Source of the DNA: Fidelibacterota bacterium
Lineage (GTDB): Bacteria; Fidelibacterota; UBA2242; B5-G15
Direction of reading: 5' to 3'
Assembly: GCA_003645825.1 (NCBI GenBank)
Contig: QNCQ01000102.1
Span: forward strand, 1-6,544
DNA: 6,544 nucleotides
Under the pieces are notes generated by a model, which was not told where the DNA came from, ran no database searches, and saw only the letters and a program-made list of their open reading frames with translations. Each line of letters starts with the position of its first letter. Within the stretch, counting starts at the first letter, position 1. This document shows, in pieces, positions 1 through 6,540 of the stretch. The translations under genes and the position numbers were made by a program.

Positions 1-1
1 A

Positions 2-2524
2 TATCCTCTACCTCGAATCATACCAACAAAATCAATCATTATTTTCCTCCACCACGACAGATACCGAGATAACTACGAGAAAATTCAGAGCCTCCTTCCT
101 GATAAAGTAAAAACAATTGCTGTAAACGATCTCCAAGATCCCGAATACACCCTCCCATTTTTTATACCAAATGGGAAAAATCGATTCTCCAGTTTTATAA
201 AGGAAATTCTGGAAATAGAAAAAAAAGACCGGAACCCTACAATTCTTATATTCTCAGACACTCCAACACAGAGCAAGCATATCCAGCAAATACTGAAAAC
301 CCGGCACATCAATACAGCCCAAATCATCTCTAATCCTCTACACGAAAGCTTCTTTATCCCTGAACAGGGAGTATACATCTTTTCCACAAGCTACTTCTCA
401 GGAAAAAAGATAAGCACCTATAGGCAACTTCCCAAAACCGTAAAGGAAAGCTACATTGAACAGATAAACCTCGAAAATCTGACCCCAGGCGATTATCTCG
501 TCCACTCAGCTTACGGTATCGGCAAATTCCAGGGACTTCAGAAAATCTACGCCTTCGGCGCCGAAAGGGAATGTCTGGTTCTAGAATATCGTGGAGGAGA
601 CAAACTCTACGTACCGGTGGAAAATTTTAACCAGCTCAATAAGTACTATGGCACAGGGAAAACTCCTCCTCTTCTCAACAAACTCGGCTCAGGTGAATGG
701 GAACGATTGAAAAGTGCTACGAGAAAAACAGCGGAAAAGATTGTAGGGGAACTTGTGGAAATTTATGCTAAGAGACTTAACTCAAAAGGGCATTCTTTCT
801 CACCGGATACGGAACTCCAGCTGGAGATGGAATCGGAATTCGCTTTCGAAGAAACCCCCGACCAGATCAAAGCCATCGAGCAAATAAAGGAAGATATGGA
901 AAAGCCCTACCCAATGGACAGGCTACTGTGTGGAGATGTCGGCTTCGGCAAAACAGAGGTTGCCCTTAGAGCTGCCTTTAAAGCAGTATGTGACTCAAAA
1001 CAGGTCGCTTTCCTGGTACCAACCACAATCCTTGCAGAACAGCACTACCGAACTTTTAAAGAAAGACTGAAAAACTATCCCATAAATATAGAGGTCCTTT
1101 CAAGATTTATCCCGAAGGACAGGCAAAGAAAAATAATCGAAAAGGTAAAAAGGGGAATAACAGATATCCTCATTGGAACACATCGGATCCTATCAAAAGA
1201 TATTTGCTTCAAAAACCTCGGTTTGCTCATAATAGATGAAGAGCAACGCTTTGGCGTAAAACAAAAGGAGCATTTTAAAAAGCTAAGGCTGAACATTGAC
1301 GTCCTGTCCCTTTCGGCTACGCCAATACCACGAACTCTCTACCTTTCCCTAATAGGGGCAAGAGACATCTCTCTTATAAACACGCCCCCGAAATTCAGAC
1401 ACCCCATCCACACAGAAATCATCAATTTCGATATTGAGAAGATCAAAGATGGTGTATATAGAGAAATTTCCAGAGGAGGGCAGATTTATTTTGTACACGA
1501 CAGAGTAAACTCTATCATTTCCCTAACGGAAAAGCTAAAAAAGATTTTTCCTGACCTGGAAATCAATTTTGTTCATGGACAAATGCCACCCCGAAAAATC
1601 GAAGATACGATGCACAAATTTATCAACCGAAAAGTAGATCTACTTGTTACAACACCTATCATCGAATCTGGAATAGATCTGCCAAACGTTAACACTATCT
1701 TTATTAACAATGCCCACAACTTCGGTCTTTCCCAGCTCTATCAGCTACGAGGGAGAGTCGGAAGGGGCACAAGAAAAGCCTTTGCCTACCTGATCGTGAA
1801 CAAACCCTCACAGCTGTCAGAAACTGCACTCAAAAGACTGATTGCTATAAAAAAATTTACAGCTCTTGGCTCAGGATACCAGATCGCTCTGAAAGATATC
1901 GAAGTTAGGGGCGCAGGTAACGTCTTTGGATTGGAACAAAGCGGACATATAAACGCCATCGGCTACGACATGTACATTAGGATTCTAAAAGAAGCTCTGG
2001 AAACATACAGAACCAACTCCAGCAAACAAAAGGAAAAAGCTCCTTTAGAATCAGAGTTCGAAGTAGATATCTCTTTCCCACTACCATGCCTGATACCTTC
2101 CTCTTATATTTCAAATGATTCTATCCGGATCTTCTACTACAAAAAGATTTCAGCTGCGACCGAACCGGAAGAAATAAAGTTCATCTTCGAGGACATAAGA
2201 GATAAGTTCGGACCCCCTCCCTCAGAAGTTATAAACCTGCTAAACCTATTTACCACCAGACTCTTGTGCCAGAAGTTGATGTTCGAAAAAGTCTCTTTTC
2301 GAGAAAATAGCGTCTTAGTAAAATTTGACAGGAGGTCTCCCCTTTTAAACAACCACCCTCTGGAAATCCTGAAAAAGTTACATTCAGAAACCAGAATAGG
2401 ATTCAAATTCACCCCGGAAGATCGCTATTCAGTAATACTCTTCATAAGAAAACATAACATAAAAGAACTCAATGAATTCTTGTTAAAACTCCTTTATAAT
2501 CTTAACTTAAAAAGAGTTGCTTGA
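2..2524 (+). CDS. mfd: Transcription-repair coupling factor Mfd, 5'-truncated by window edge
   Basis: Mfd is an ATP-driven DNA translocase that removes RNA polymerase stalled at DNA lesions and recruits UvrA for nucleotide excision repair. The frame is open from base 2 to the TGA at 2522-2524, giving 840 visible residues. The GTG at 617 is internal, because clear Mfd sequence lies upstream of it. In window numbering: residues 1-158 match the end of the N-terminal UvrB-like and linker region; 160-215 are the CarD-like RNA polymerase-interaction domain (LTPGDYLVHSAYGIGKF); Walker A GDVGFGKT has its Lys at 317; Walker B is DEEQ at 412-415; motif III SATPIPRT is at 438-445; motif VI QLRGRVGR is at 581-588; the TRG translocation motif (DIEVRGAGNVFG) lies within about 620-650; the C-terminal D7-type domain starts near 686. 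From Walker A to the stop the length is close to E. coli Mfd (1148 aa), so roughly 300 residues are missing upstream. It is the first visible gene of a probable operon, ending 20 nt before the next start. Confidence 0.97.
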   Translation, partial: YPLPRIIPTKSIIIFLHHDRYRDNYEKIQSLLPDKVKTIAVNDLQDPEYTLPFFIPNGKNRFSSFIKEILEIEKKDRNPTILIFSDTPTQSKHIQQILKTRHINTAQIISNPLHESFFIPEQGVYIFSTSYFSGKKISTYRQLPKTVKESYIEQINLENLTPGDYLVHSAYGIGKFQGLQKIYAFGAERECLVLEYRGGDKLYVPVENFNQLNKYYGTGKTPPLLNKLGSGEWERLKSATRKTAEKIVGELVEIYAKRLNSKGHSFSPDTELQLEMESEFAFEETPDQIKAIEQIKEDMEKPYPMDRLLCGDVGFGKTEVALRAAFKAVCDSKQVAFLVPTTILAEQHYRTFKERLKNYPINIEVLSRFIPKDRQRKIIEKVKRGITDILIGTHRILSKDICFKNLGLLIIDEEQRFGVKQKEHFKKLRLNIDVLSLSATPIPRTLYLSLIGARDISLINTPPKFRHPIHTEIINFDIEKIKDGVYREISRGGQIYFVHDRVNSIISLTEKLKKIFPDLEINFVHGQMPPRKIEDTMHKFINRKVDLLVTTPIIESGIDLPNVNTIFINNAHNFGLSQLYQLRGRVGRGTRKAFAYLIVNKPSQLSETALKRLIAIKKFTALGSGYQIALKDIEVRGAGNVFGLEQSGHINAIGYDMYIRILKEALETYRTNSSKQKEKAPLESEFEVDISFPLPCLIPSSYISNDSIRIFYYKKISAATEPEEIKFIFEDIRDKFGPPPSEVINLLNLFTTRLLCQKLMFEKVSFRENSVLVKFDRRSPLLNNHPLEILKKLHSETRIGFKFTPEDRYSVILFIRKHNIKELNEFLLKLLYNLNLKRVA

Positions 2525-2534
2525 ACTCAAGAAT

Positions 2535-2538
2535 GGAG
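2535..2538 (+). promoter_or_regulatory. Ribosome binding site deciding the start of the first parvulin lipoprotein
   Basis: GGAG lies 6 nt upstream of the ATG at 2545. This favours that ATG over the in-frame TTG at 2521 and the ATG at 2533, neither of which has a Shine-Dalgarno. The 2545 start also puts the hydrophobic signal segment right at the N-terminus. Confidence 0.75.
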
Positions 2539-2544
2539 TGCAAA

Positions 2545-4233
2545 ATGAAGACAAACCGCTGGTTTCCAATAGCTATCGTTATTTCTCTGCTTGCTATTTC
2601 GTGCACAAAGTATCCTGAAGACGCTATTATCACAACAAACTTTAAATACTACACCACAAAAGATCTCTACAAATACATACCTCGAGACTCCTTCATAAAC
2701 CTTAGCGAGAATTCCCGCAAAAAGAAAATTCTTGAATTTTGCAAAGAAGAACTATTTCTTAAAGATGCTATAGACAAAGGCTATAATAAACAAAGTAAAA
2801 TTGCAAAAAAGCTGAATGATTTTAAAAAAACCTCTCTTATTAACATCTACTTCGAAAAAACTGTTCTTGACTCCTTTGTAACCGAAGACACCCTTAGGGA
2901 TCTCTACGAAAAATTCAAGAAGGTGATCACTCTTCGTCATATTCTTATATCATTCAGAACAAAGATGGGGTACTCAAAAGAACTTGCATACCAGGAAGCG
3001 GAAAGGATCTACCAGGAACTAAAAAAAGGCGCCTCTTTTGAGAGATTAGCCAGAAAATACTCGTGTGACAAAAAAACAGCAGACAAAGGGGGGCTCTTGG
3101 GAAACCTCACGTGGAATACAATGTTACCTGCTATTCGAGAAACTGTATATTCTCTAAAGCCAGGCGATATATCCGAACCTGTAATTTCCGGTATGGGATA
3201 TCATATCCTCAAAGTTGATTCAGTAACAGAACGAGAACTTCCCCCTTTTGAAAAATACCGTAATTTTCTGAAAGACACTTTTGTAAAGACCAATCTCAGG
3301 AAAATTAGAAAAAAATACCGTGAAATGGTAAATCTAATAAAATTCGATTATGATATCACCCCAAAAAAATTCGCAATAGCCAGGCTGACAGACTACTACG
3401 GAAGAAAAGTGAAAAGCCTGCGAAAAGAAGGGGAAAAAGTAGACGGCATAAAAATCCTGAAACTGTTTCCTCTAAATGAGGTTCTAATCACCTGGAAAGG
3501 TGGAAAATATACTAAAAAAGACCTCATCCTAAAATACGAGCACAGCCCGAAAAGATTCCTAAGCTCTCTTTTTTCCCCTTTATCATTAACAACCTTTCTC
3601 GAAGAAGATGTTGTCAATGACTTAATATACCAGAAAGCCTTAAGGATGAAGCTCGACACAACGAAAGAGTTTTCTTCCCGGTATGAAAAATTCTTCAGAA
3701 CAATACTGATAAAGGAGTACAGAACCAATGAAATCGTAAATAGCGTTTCCCCAGATGACTCTTCCCTCTTTCTTTTCTACCAAAAGCATAAAGATTCTTT
3801 GTACATGGAACCACCCAAGGCGGAAGTCCGTGTTATAATAGTTTCTTCCGAACCCCTCGCAAAAGAAATACTTAAGAAAGCCCTTGCTGGAGAGAATTTC
3901 GAAAAGCTTGCAGAAAAATACACCGAAATTTTCAAAAGTCAGAAAGGCTACCTCGGTTATATTTCGGATAAACAGTACCTTAATCTTGGTAAGATAGCTA
4001 TGCAGACTCCCCCAGGGAAGGTCTATAGCAAACTTATTCCCTATGGCAAATCTTTTGCTATTCTTAAAGTCTACCAGAAGAAAGAGGCTTCACCTTATCC
4101 GTTCCAGGAGGTAAAAAGTAAGGTCAAAGCCGATTATCTCGAACAAACAAGGAAAAAGCTCGAAGAAAACATATTCAACTCTCTCTCAGAAAAATTCAAA
4201 CTCAAAATACACTGGGAGAAACTAAATGTTTAA
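2545..4233 (+). CDS. Lipoprotein with duplicated SurA/PpiC-type parvulin modules (peptidyl-prolyl isomerase family)
   Basis: This is a 562-residue envelope protein. Residues 1-20 form a lipoprotein signal: short basic start, hydrophobic core, then LAISC with the lipidated Cys at 20. A SurA-N-like helical region (about 30-125) is followed by a parvulin domain at about 128-225, with RHILI (His132), an Asp at 175 in the position of the usual SEDP loop, a GGLLGN turn (182-187) and GMGYHILKV (His220). This domain looks intact enough for proline isomerisation. Residues 314-510 repeat the arrangement: KYTKKDL resembles YYTTKDL at 36-42, DLIYQKALRMKL resembles ELFLKDAIDKGY, and a second parvulin-like fold spans about 425-510. 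That second domain has lost both histidines (VRVIIV; YGKSFAILKV) and the acidic loop, so it is probably non-catalytic. The likely role is chaperoning unfolded envelope proteins from a membrane-anchored position. The gene sits 20 nt after mfd and overlaps the next gene by 8 nt. The exact family name and substrate are unknown. Confidence 0.88.
   Translation: MKTNRWFPIAIVISLLAISCTKYPEDAIITTNFKYYTTKDLYKYIPRDSFINLSENSRKKKILEFCKEELFLKDAIDKGYNKQSKIAKKLNDFKKTSLINIYFEKTVLDSFVTEDTLRDLYEKFKKVITLRHILISFRTKMGYSKELAYQEAERIYQELKKGASFERLARKYSCDKKTADKGGLLGNLTWNTMLPAIRETVYSLKPGDISEPVISGMGYHILKVDSVTERELPPFEKYRNFLKDTFVKTNLRKIRKKYREMVNLIKFDYDITPKKFAIARLTDYYGRKVKSLRKEGEKVDGIKILKLFPLNEVLITWKGGKYTKKDLILKYEHSPKRFLSSLFSPLSLTTFLEEDVVNDLIYQKALRMKLDTTKEFSSRYEKFFRTILIKEYRTNEIVNSVSPDDSSLFLFYQKHKDSLYMEPPKAEVRVIIVSSEPLAKEILKKALAGENFEKLAEKYTEIFKSQKGYLGYISDKQYLNLGKIAMQTPPGKVYSKLIPYGKSFAILKVYQKKEASPYPFQEVKSKVKADYLEQTRKKLEENIFNSLSEKFKLKIHWEKLNV
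4214..4220 (+). promoter_or_regulatory. Ribosome binding site inside the upstream gene
   Basis: GGGAGAA lies within the last codons of the preceding lipoprotein gene, with GGAG ending 7 nt before the ATG at 4226. It supports translation from 4226 with an 8-nt overlap, and suggests translational coupling of the two lipoprotein genes. Confidence 0.7.
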
Positions 4234-5014
4234 AACCCGTATGATTACAAGCACCTTAATGCTCGTCTTGTTTCTCAGCTGTTCAAAAGAAAAACTTCCA
4301 GAAGACTATATTGCAAGAGTGGGAAACTCTTTTCTTACGTCAAAAGACATGCCAGAATTCGACATCAGTACACCGCAAAATCTCAAGAATTACGTTTCAA
4401 ATTGGATAGTGGATGAAGTGCTATACAAAGAAGCAGTAAAGTACCATTTCGATAAAGACGAAACTATTGAAAAGAAGGTACAGGATTACAAGAAGCAGCT
4501 TGTGATCGACGAGTTTATAAAGTTTTTTGTCAATTCAAGAGTGAAAACAAGCGATGAGGAAATAAGAAATTACTACCTGAGCCACCGAAAGCTCTTTACC
4601 AGACACCGCGATGAGGCAAAAGTGGTACACATCGTTGTAAAAAGTTTTAAAGAAGAAAAGAGAATCAAAACTGTTTTTCTATCGAACAACATCAATGAGC
4701 TGGAAAAACTCCATAGAAAATATAGGTTCGAAACAAAGGTCATAACAAAAGGACAGCCCATTGCAGAGCTCGACAAGACCATTTTTGAAACCCCGGTAAG
4801 AAAAGTACTGGGACCTATAGCCACAGACTACGGATACCACGTGATAAAAATTTTGGAAATAAAAAGAAAGGGGACTATAAAGCCTCTTGATGAGGTAAGA
4901 GACGAGATAATTCATCGACTAACACAGCTCAAAATTCAGAAAGCTTACGAAACCCTAGTAGACAGTCTTCTCTCAAAGTACAAATATGAAATAAAAACAG
5001 AGGTCGTAAAGTAA
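4226..5014 (+). CDS. Short parvulin-like lipoprotein (SurA/PrsA-type foldase, contracted PPIase domain)
   Basis: This is a 262-residue predicted lipoprotein. The signal segment ends in LFLSC, with Cys19 as the lipidation site. Just after it, LPEDYIARVGNSFLTSKDM resembles YPEDAI...YYTTKDL at the same place in the upstream lipoprotein, so the two are probably paralogues. Residues about 50-130 are helical and charged, typical of the SurA/PrsA N-terminal chaperone region (DEVLYKEAV, then SDEEIRNYYLSHRKLF). A parvulin-like region spans 131-212: both landmark histidines are present (VVHIVV, His135; YGYHVIKIL, His205), but the central part is about 20 residues shorter than usual and lacks the SEDP/GGDLG loop. 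Isomerase activity is therefore doubtful and a holdase or chaperone role is more likely. A charged C-terminal helix (218-255) would pack back on the N-terminal region, as in PrsA/SurA. An alternative ATG at 4241 would also leave a lipobox but has no comparable ribosome binding site. Confidence 0.85.
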   Translation: MFKTRMITSTLMLVLFLSCSKEKLPEDYIARVGNSFLTSKDMPEFDISTPQNLKNYVSNWIVDEVLYKEAVKYHFDKDETIEKKVQDYKKQLVIDEFIKFFVNSRVKTSDEEIRNYYLSHRKLFTRHRDEAKVVHIVVKSFKEEKRIKTVFLSNNINELEKLHRKYRFETKVITKGQPIAELDKTIFETPVRKVLGPIATDYGYHVIKILEIKRKGTIKPLDEVRDEIIHRLTQLKIQKAYETLVDSLLSKYKYEIKTEVVK

Positions 5015-5015
5015 A

Positions 5016-5020
5016 CGGAG
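5016..5020 (+). promoter_or_regulatory. Ribosome binding site of the SurA-like gene
   Basis: CGGAG lies 7 nt before the ATG at 5028, in the 13-nt gap after the preceding stop codon. There is no room for a separate promoter in this gap, so the gene is probably translated from the operon message. Confidence 0.7.
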
Positions 5021-5027
5021 ACACATT

Positions 5028-6287
5028 ATGCTAAAAAGAAGACTTCTTATTTTTCTACTGCTGTCTGGAGTTCTTTTGGGTCAGGAACTCATAGATGGAA
5101 TAGCAGCCATAGTTGGAGACAACATAATTCTACTCAGCGAGGTTGACCAGCTCGCCAGGCTCAATGCTTCTCAGCTCGGAATAAACCCCACCCTGGATAA
5201 AGAAAAGTACAACACCCTTCGGAATATGGCTCTCAAGGCCCTTATAGAAGACAAAATTCTTGTAGAACAGGCAAAAATAGAAAGTATTGAGGTAAGTGAT
5301 AGAGAGGTAGAGGATGTTTTAAATCAAAGAATAGATTACATCATTCAGCAAGCAGGCTCACAAGAAAAGGCGGAAGAGTTTCTGGGCGCTCCTCTGTCCA
5401 AGATAAAAAGAGACTATAGACCTATCATACGAAATATGCTCCTGGTTGAAAAACTAAAGGGGCAGAAGTTTAACGACATCAAGGTAACCAGACAGGAAGT
5501 GGAAAAGTTTTATGAAACTTACAAGGACAGCCTTCCTGAAATCCCCCCTGTTGTGGATTTCAGCCACATTATAATAGAGATAAAACCTGGTGAAAGTGAA
5601 ATAAAAAAGGCCTTAAACCTTTTAGATTCCATAAAAACTCTCATACAACAGGGAGAGTCTTTTGAGGAACTGGCGAAAAAATTCTCAGAAGATCCCGGCA
5701 CAGCACCATATGGGGGAGACCTCGGATACATAAAGAGGGGCGATTTCATAAAAAGCTTCGAAGAAGTAGCCTTTTCCCTCTCTCCAGGGGAAATCAGTGA
5801 CGTGATCAAAACAGACCTTGGTTTCCACCTCATCAAATTTGTGGATAGAAAAGGAGAAAAAATAAGGGTCAAGCATATCCTAATAAGACCGAAAATATCA
5901 GATAAAAACGTTGAGGAAGCTCTCAAAAAAATAAAAAAAATAAGAAATGCAATTCTCCGTGGAGAAATTCCTTTTGACTCTGCAGCTTATAAATACAGCG
6001 ACGATCCGGATGCAAAAACAAACTACGGAAGAATAGAAAGAATGCCAAAGAATCAAATAAAACAAAAGGAATTCATAAGCGTCATAGACACTCTCAAGCC
6101 AGGTGAAATAAGTCAACCCTTCAGAACAGAAATGGGTTTCCATATAATAAAACTCAATGCCATTTACGATGATAAATGGTCAACGCTGGAACAATTTGCT
6201 ATCCAGCTCAAGAGAAATGAGCTCTACAACGAATGGATAGAAAAGTTGAAAAAAAACTTTTACATAGAGATAAAAGAAAACCCGTAA
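5028..6287 (+). CDS. surA: SurA-like periplasmic chaperone / peptidyl-prolyl isomerase
   Basis: SurA escorts unfolded outer-membrane proteins across the periplasm and carries parvulin-type isomerase domains. The protein is 419 residues (E. coli SurA is 428). Residues 1-18 are a Sec signal peptide (basic MLKRR, then a Leu-rich core) with probable cleavage before Gln19 and no lipobox Cys, so it should be soluble. The SurA-N domain follows (DGIAAIVGDNIILLSEVD at 23-40, a hallmark of the family, to about 170). Parvulin 1 (about 175-272) has DFSHIII (His180), FSEDP (Asp222), GGDLGY and LGFHLIKF (His267). Parvulin 2 (about 280-378) has VKHILIRP (His283), YSDDP (Asp326) and MGFHIIKL (His372), but its GGDLG turn is replaced by NYGRI. 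A short C-terminal helix (about 385-410) and an IEI strand complete the SurA layout. It is the last gene of the visible operon, and no GC-rich terminator follows. The family call is firm; orthology to E. coli surA is inferred from architecture. Confidence 0.9.
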   Translation: MLKRRLLIFLLLSGVLLGQELIDGIAAIVGDNIILLSEVDQLARLNASQLGINPTLDKEKYNTLRNMALKALIEDKILVEQAKIESIEVSDREVEDVLNQRIDYIIQQAGSQEKAEEFLGAPLSKIKRDYRPIIRNMLLVEKLKGQKFNDIKVTRQEVEKFYETYKDSLPEIPPVVDFSHIIIEIKPGESEIKKALNLLDSIKTLIQQGESFEELAKKFSEDPGTAPYGGDLGYIKRGDFIKSFEEVAFSLSPGEISDVIKTDLGFHLIKFVDRKGEKIRVKHILIRPKISDKNVEEALKKIKKIRNAILRGEIPFDSAAYKYSDDPDAKTNYGRIERMPKNQIKQKEFISVIDTLKPGEISQPFRTEMGFHIIKLNAIYDDKWSTLEQFAIQLKRNELYNEWIEKLKKNFYIEIKENP

Positions 6288-6301
6288 TTGAGCAAGTAAT
6301 G

Positions 6302-6321
6302 TGTTAATAAGATGTTAGTAA
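6302..6321 (-). promoter_or_regulatory. Opposing pair of DnaA-box-like 9-mers (candidate)
   Basis: On the minus strand, TTATTAACA (6302-6310) and TTACTAACA (6313-6321) are variants of the 9-mer found on the plus strand at 6379-6398. They have the same 11-bp spacing and point the opposite way. They match the consensus less well than the plus-strand pair. Confidence 0.35.
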
Positions 6322-6337
6322 AGAACCTTCTGCTATG

Positions 6338-6365
6338 AATAAAAAATTTTTTTCTCCATTTATTC
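6338..6365. repeat. AT-rich palindrome between the box pairs
   Basis: GAATAAA (6338-6344) is the exact inverse of TTTATTC (6359-6365). Between them a run of A (6341-6346) is followed by a run of T (6347-6353), itself self-complementary. Such DNA melts or bends easily. It could be part of a DNA-unwinding element, or a weak bidirectional terminator for the operon, but it lacks a GC-rich stem. Confidence 0.45.
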
Positions 6366-6378
6366 AACGCTTAACCAT

Positions 6379-6398
6379 TTATCAACATCTTATCAACA
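6379..6398 (+). promoter_or_regulatory. Tandem pair of DnaA-box-like 9-mers (candidate)
   Basis: TTATCAACA occurs at 6379-6387 and again, identical, at 6390-6398. It differs from the consensus DnaA box TTATCCACA at one position. The 11-bp phasing would put both sites on the same face of the helix. Looser variants follow on the same strand at 6442-6450 (CTTTCAACA) and 6450-6458 (AAATCAACA). DnaA binding is inferred; the sites could belong to another regulator. Confidence 0.45.
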
Positions 6399-6489
6399 AA
6401 CAAAAACGTTATAAGAAGCTAAAAACCACAGAAAAACTACTCTTTCAACAAATCAACAGTTCATTTAAATAGAACTACAAATTTATAAC

Positions 6490-6518
6490 TTGATATAAAG
6501 TATATATTTGAATAAAAT
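6490..6518 (+). promoter_or_regulatory. Sigma70-type promoter for the gene beyond the right edge
   Basis: TTGATA at 6490-6495 (5 of 6 to TTGACA) and TAAAAT at 6513-6518 (5 of 6 to TATAAT) are separated by the ideal 17 bp, in very AT-rich DNA. Transcription would start near 6525 and give a short leader of about 20-25 nt before the downstream gene. Confidence 0.55.
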
Positions 6519-6532
6519 TCGCTTGAGTATTT

Positions 6533-6540
6533 AAAGGAGT
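6533..6540 (+). promoter_or_regulatory. Ribosome binding site of the next gene (start codon outside window)
   Basis: AAAGGAGT is a strong Shine-Dalgarno and only 4 nt remain in the window after it. No start codon follows inside the window, so a plus-strand gene should begin within a few bases past the edge. Its identity cannot be seen. Confidence 0.65.

Larger units (their letters stand above)
6302..6398. repeat. Imperfect inverted repeat with 21-bp arms (6302-6322 / 6378-6398)
   Basis: The reverse complement of 6302-6322 matches 6378-6398 at 18 of 21 positions, including a perfect 10-bp core (AACATCTTAT at 6384-6393). The arms are separated by 55 nt. Each arm holds two 9-mers spaced 11 bp start to start, about one helical turn. 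The stem is AT-rich and the loop long, so this reads better as paired protein-binding sites on DNA than as an RNA hairpin. Confidence 0.7.

Noticed and set aside
85..387. 100-aa minus-strand open frame
   Set aside because: It lies entirely over mfd coding sequence, has a Cys/Phe/Ile-rich antisense composition and resembles no known protein family; it is an antisense shadow.
617..2524. A separate gene starting at the GTG at 617
   Set aside because: The same frame is open back to base 2 and encodes recognisable Mfd sequence, including the start of the RNA polymerase-interaction domain; 617 falls in the middle of that domain.
2521..2544. TTG (2521) or ATG (2533) as start of the first lipoprotein
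   Set aside because: Neither has a Shine-Dalgarno, and both add residues ahead of a normal lipoprotein signal; the ATG at 2545 has GGAG at 6 nt.
5519..5926. 135-aa minus-strand open frame, the longest antisense frame
   Set aside because: It is antisense to the first parvulin domain of the SurA-like gene, has no ribosome binding site evident and shows no protein-like motif.
6288..6365. Rho-independent terminator after the SurA-like gene
   Set aside because: A T-run is present at 6347-6353 but no GC-rich hairpin precedes it; the only inverted repeats are AT-rich or have a 55-nt loop.
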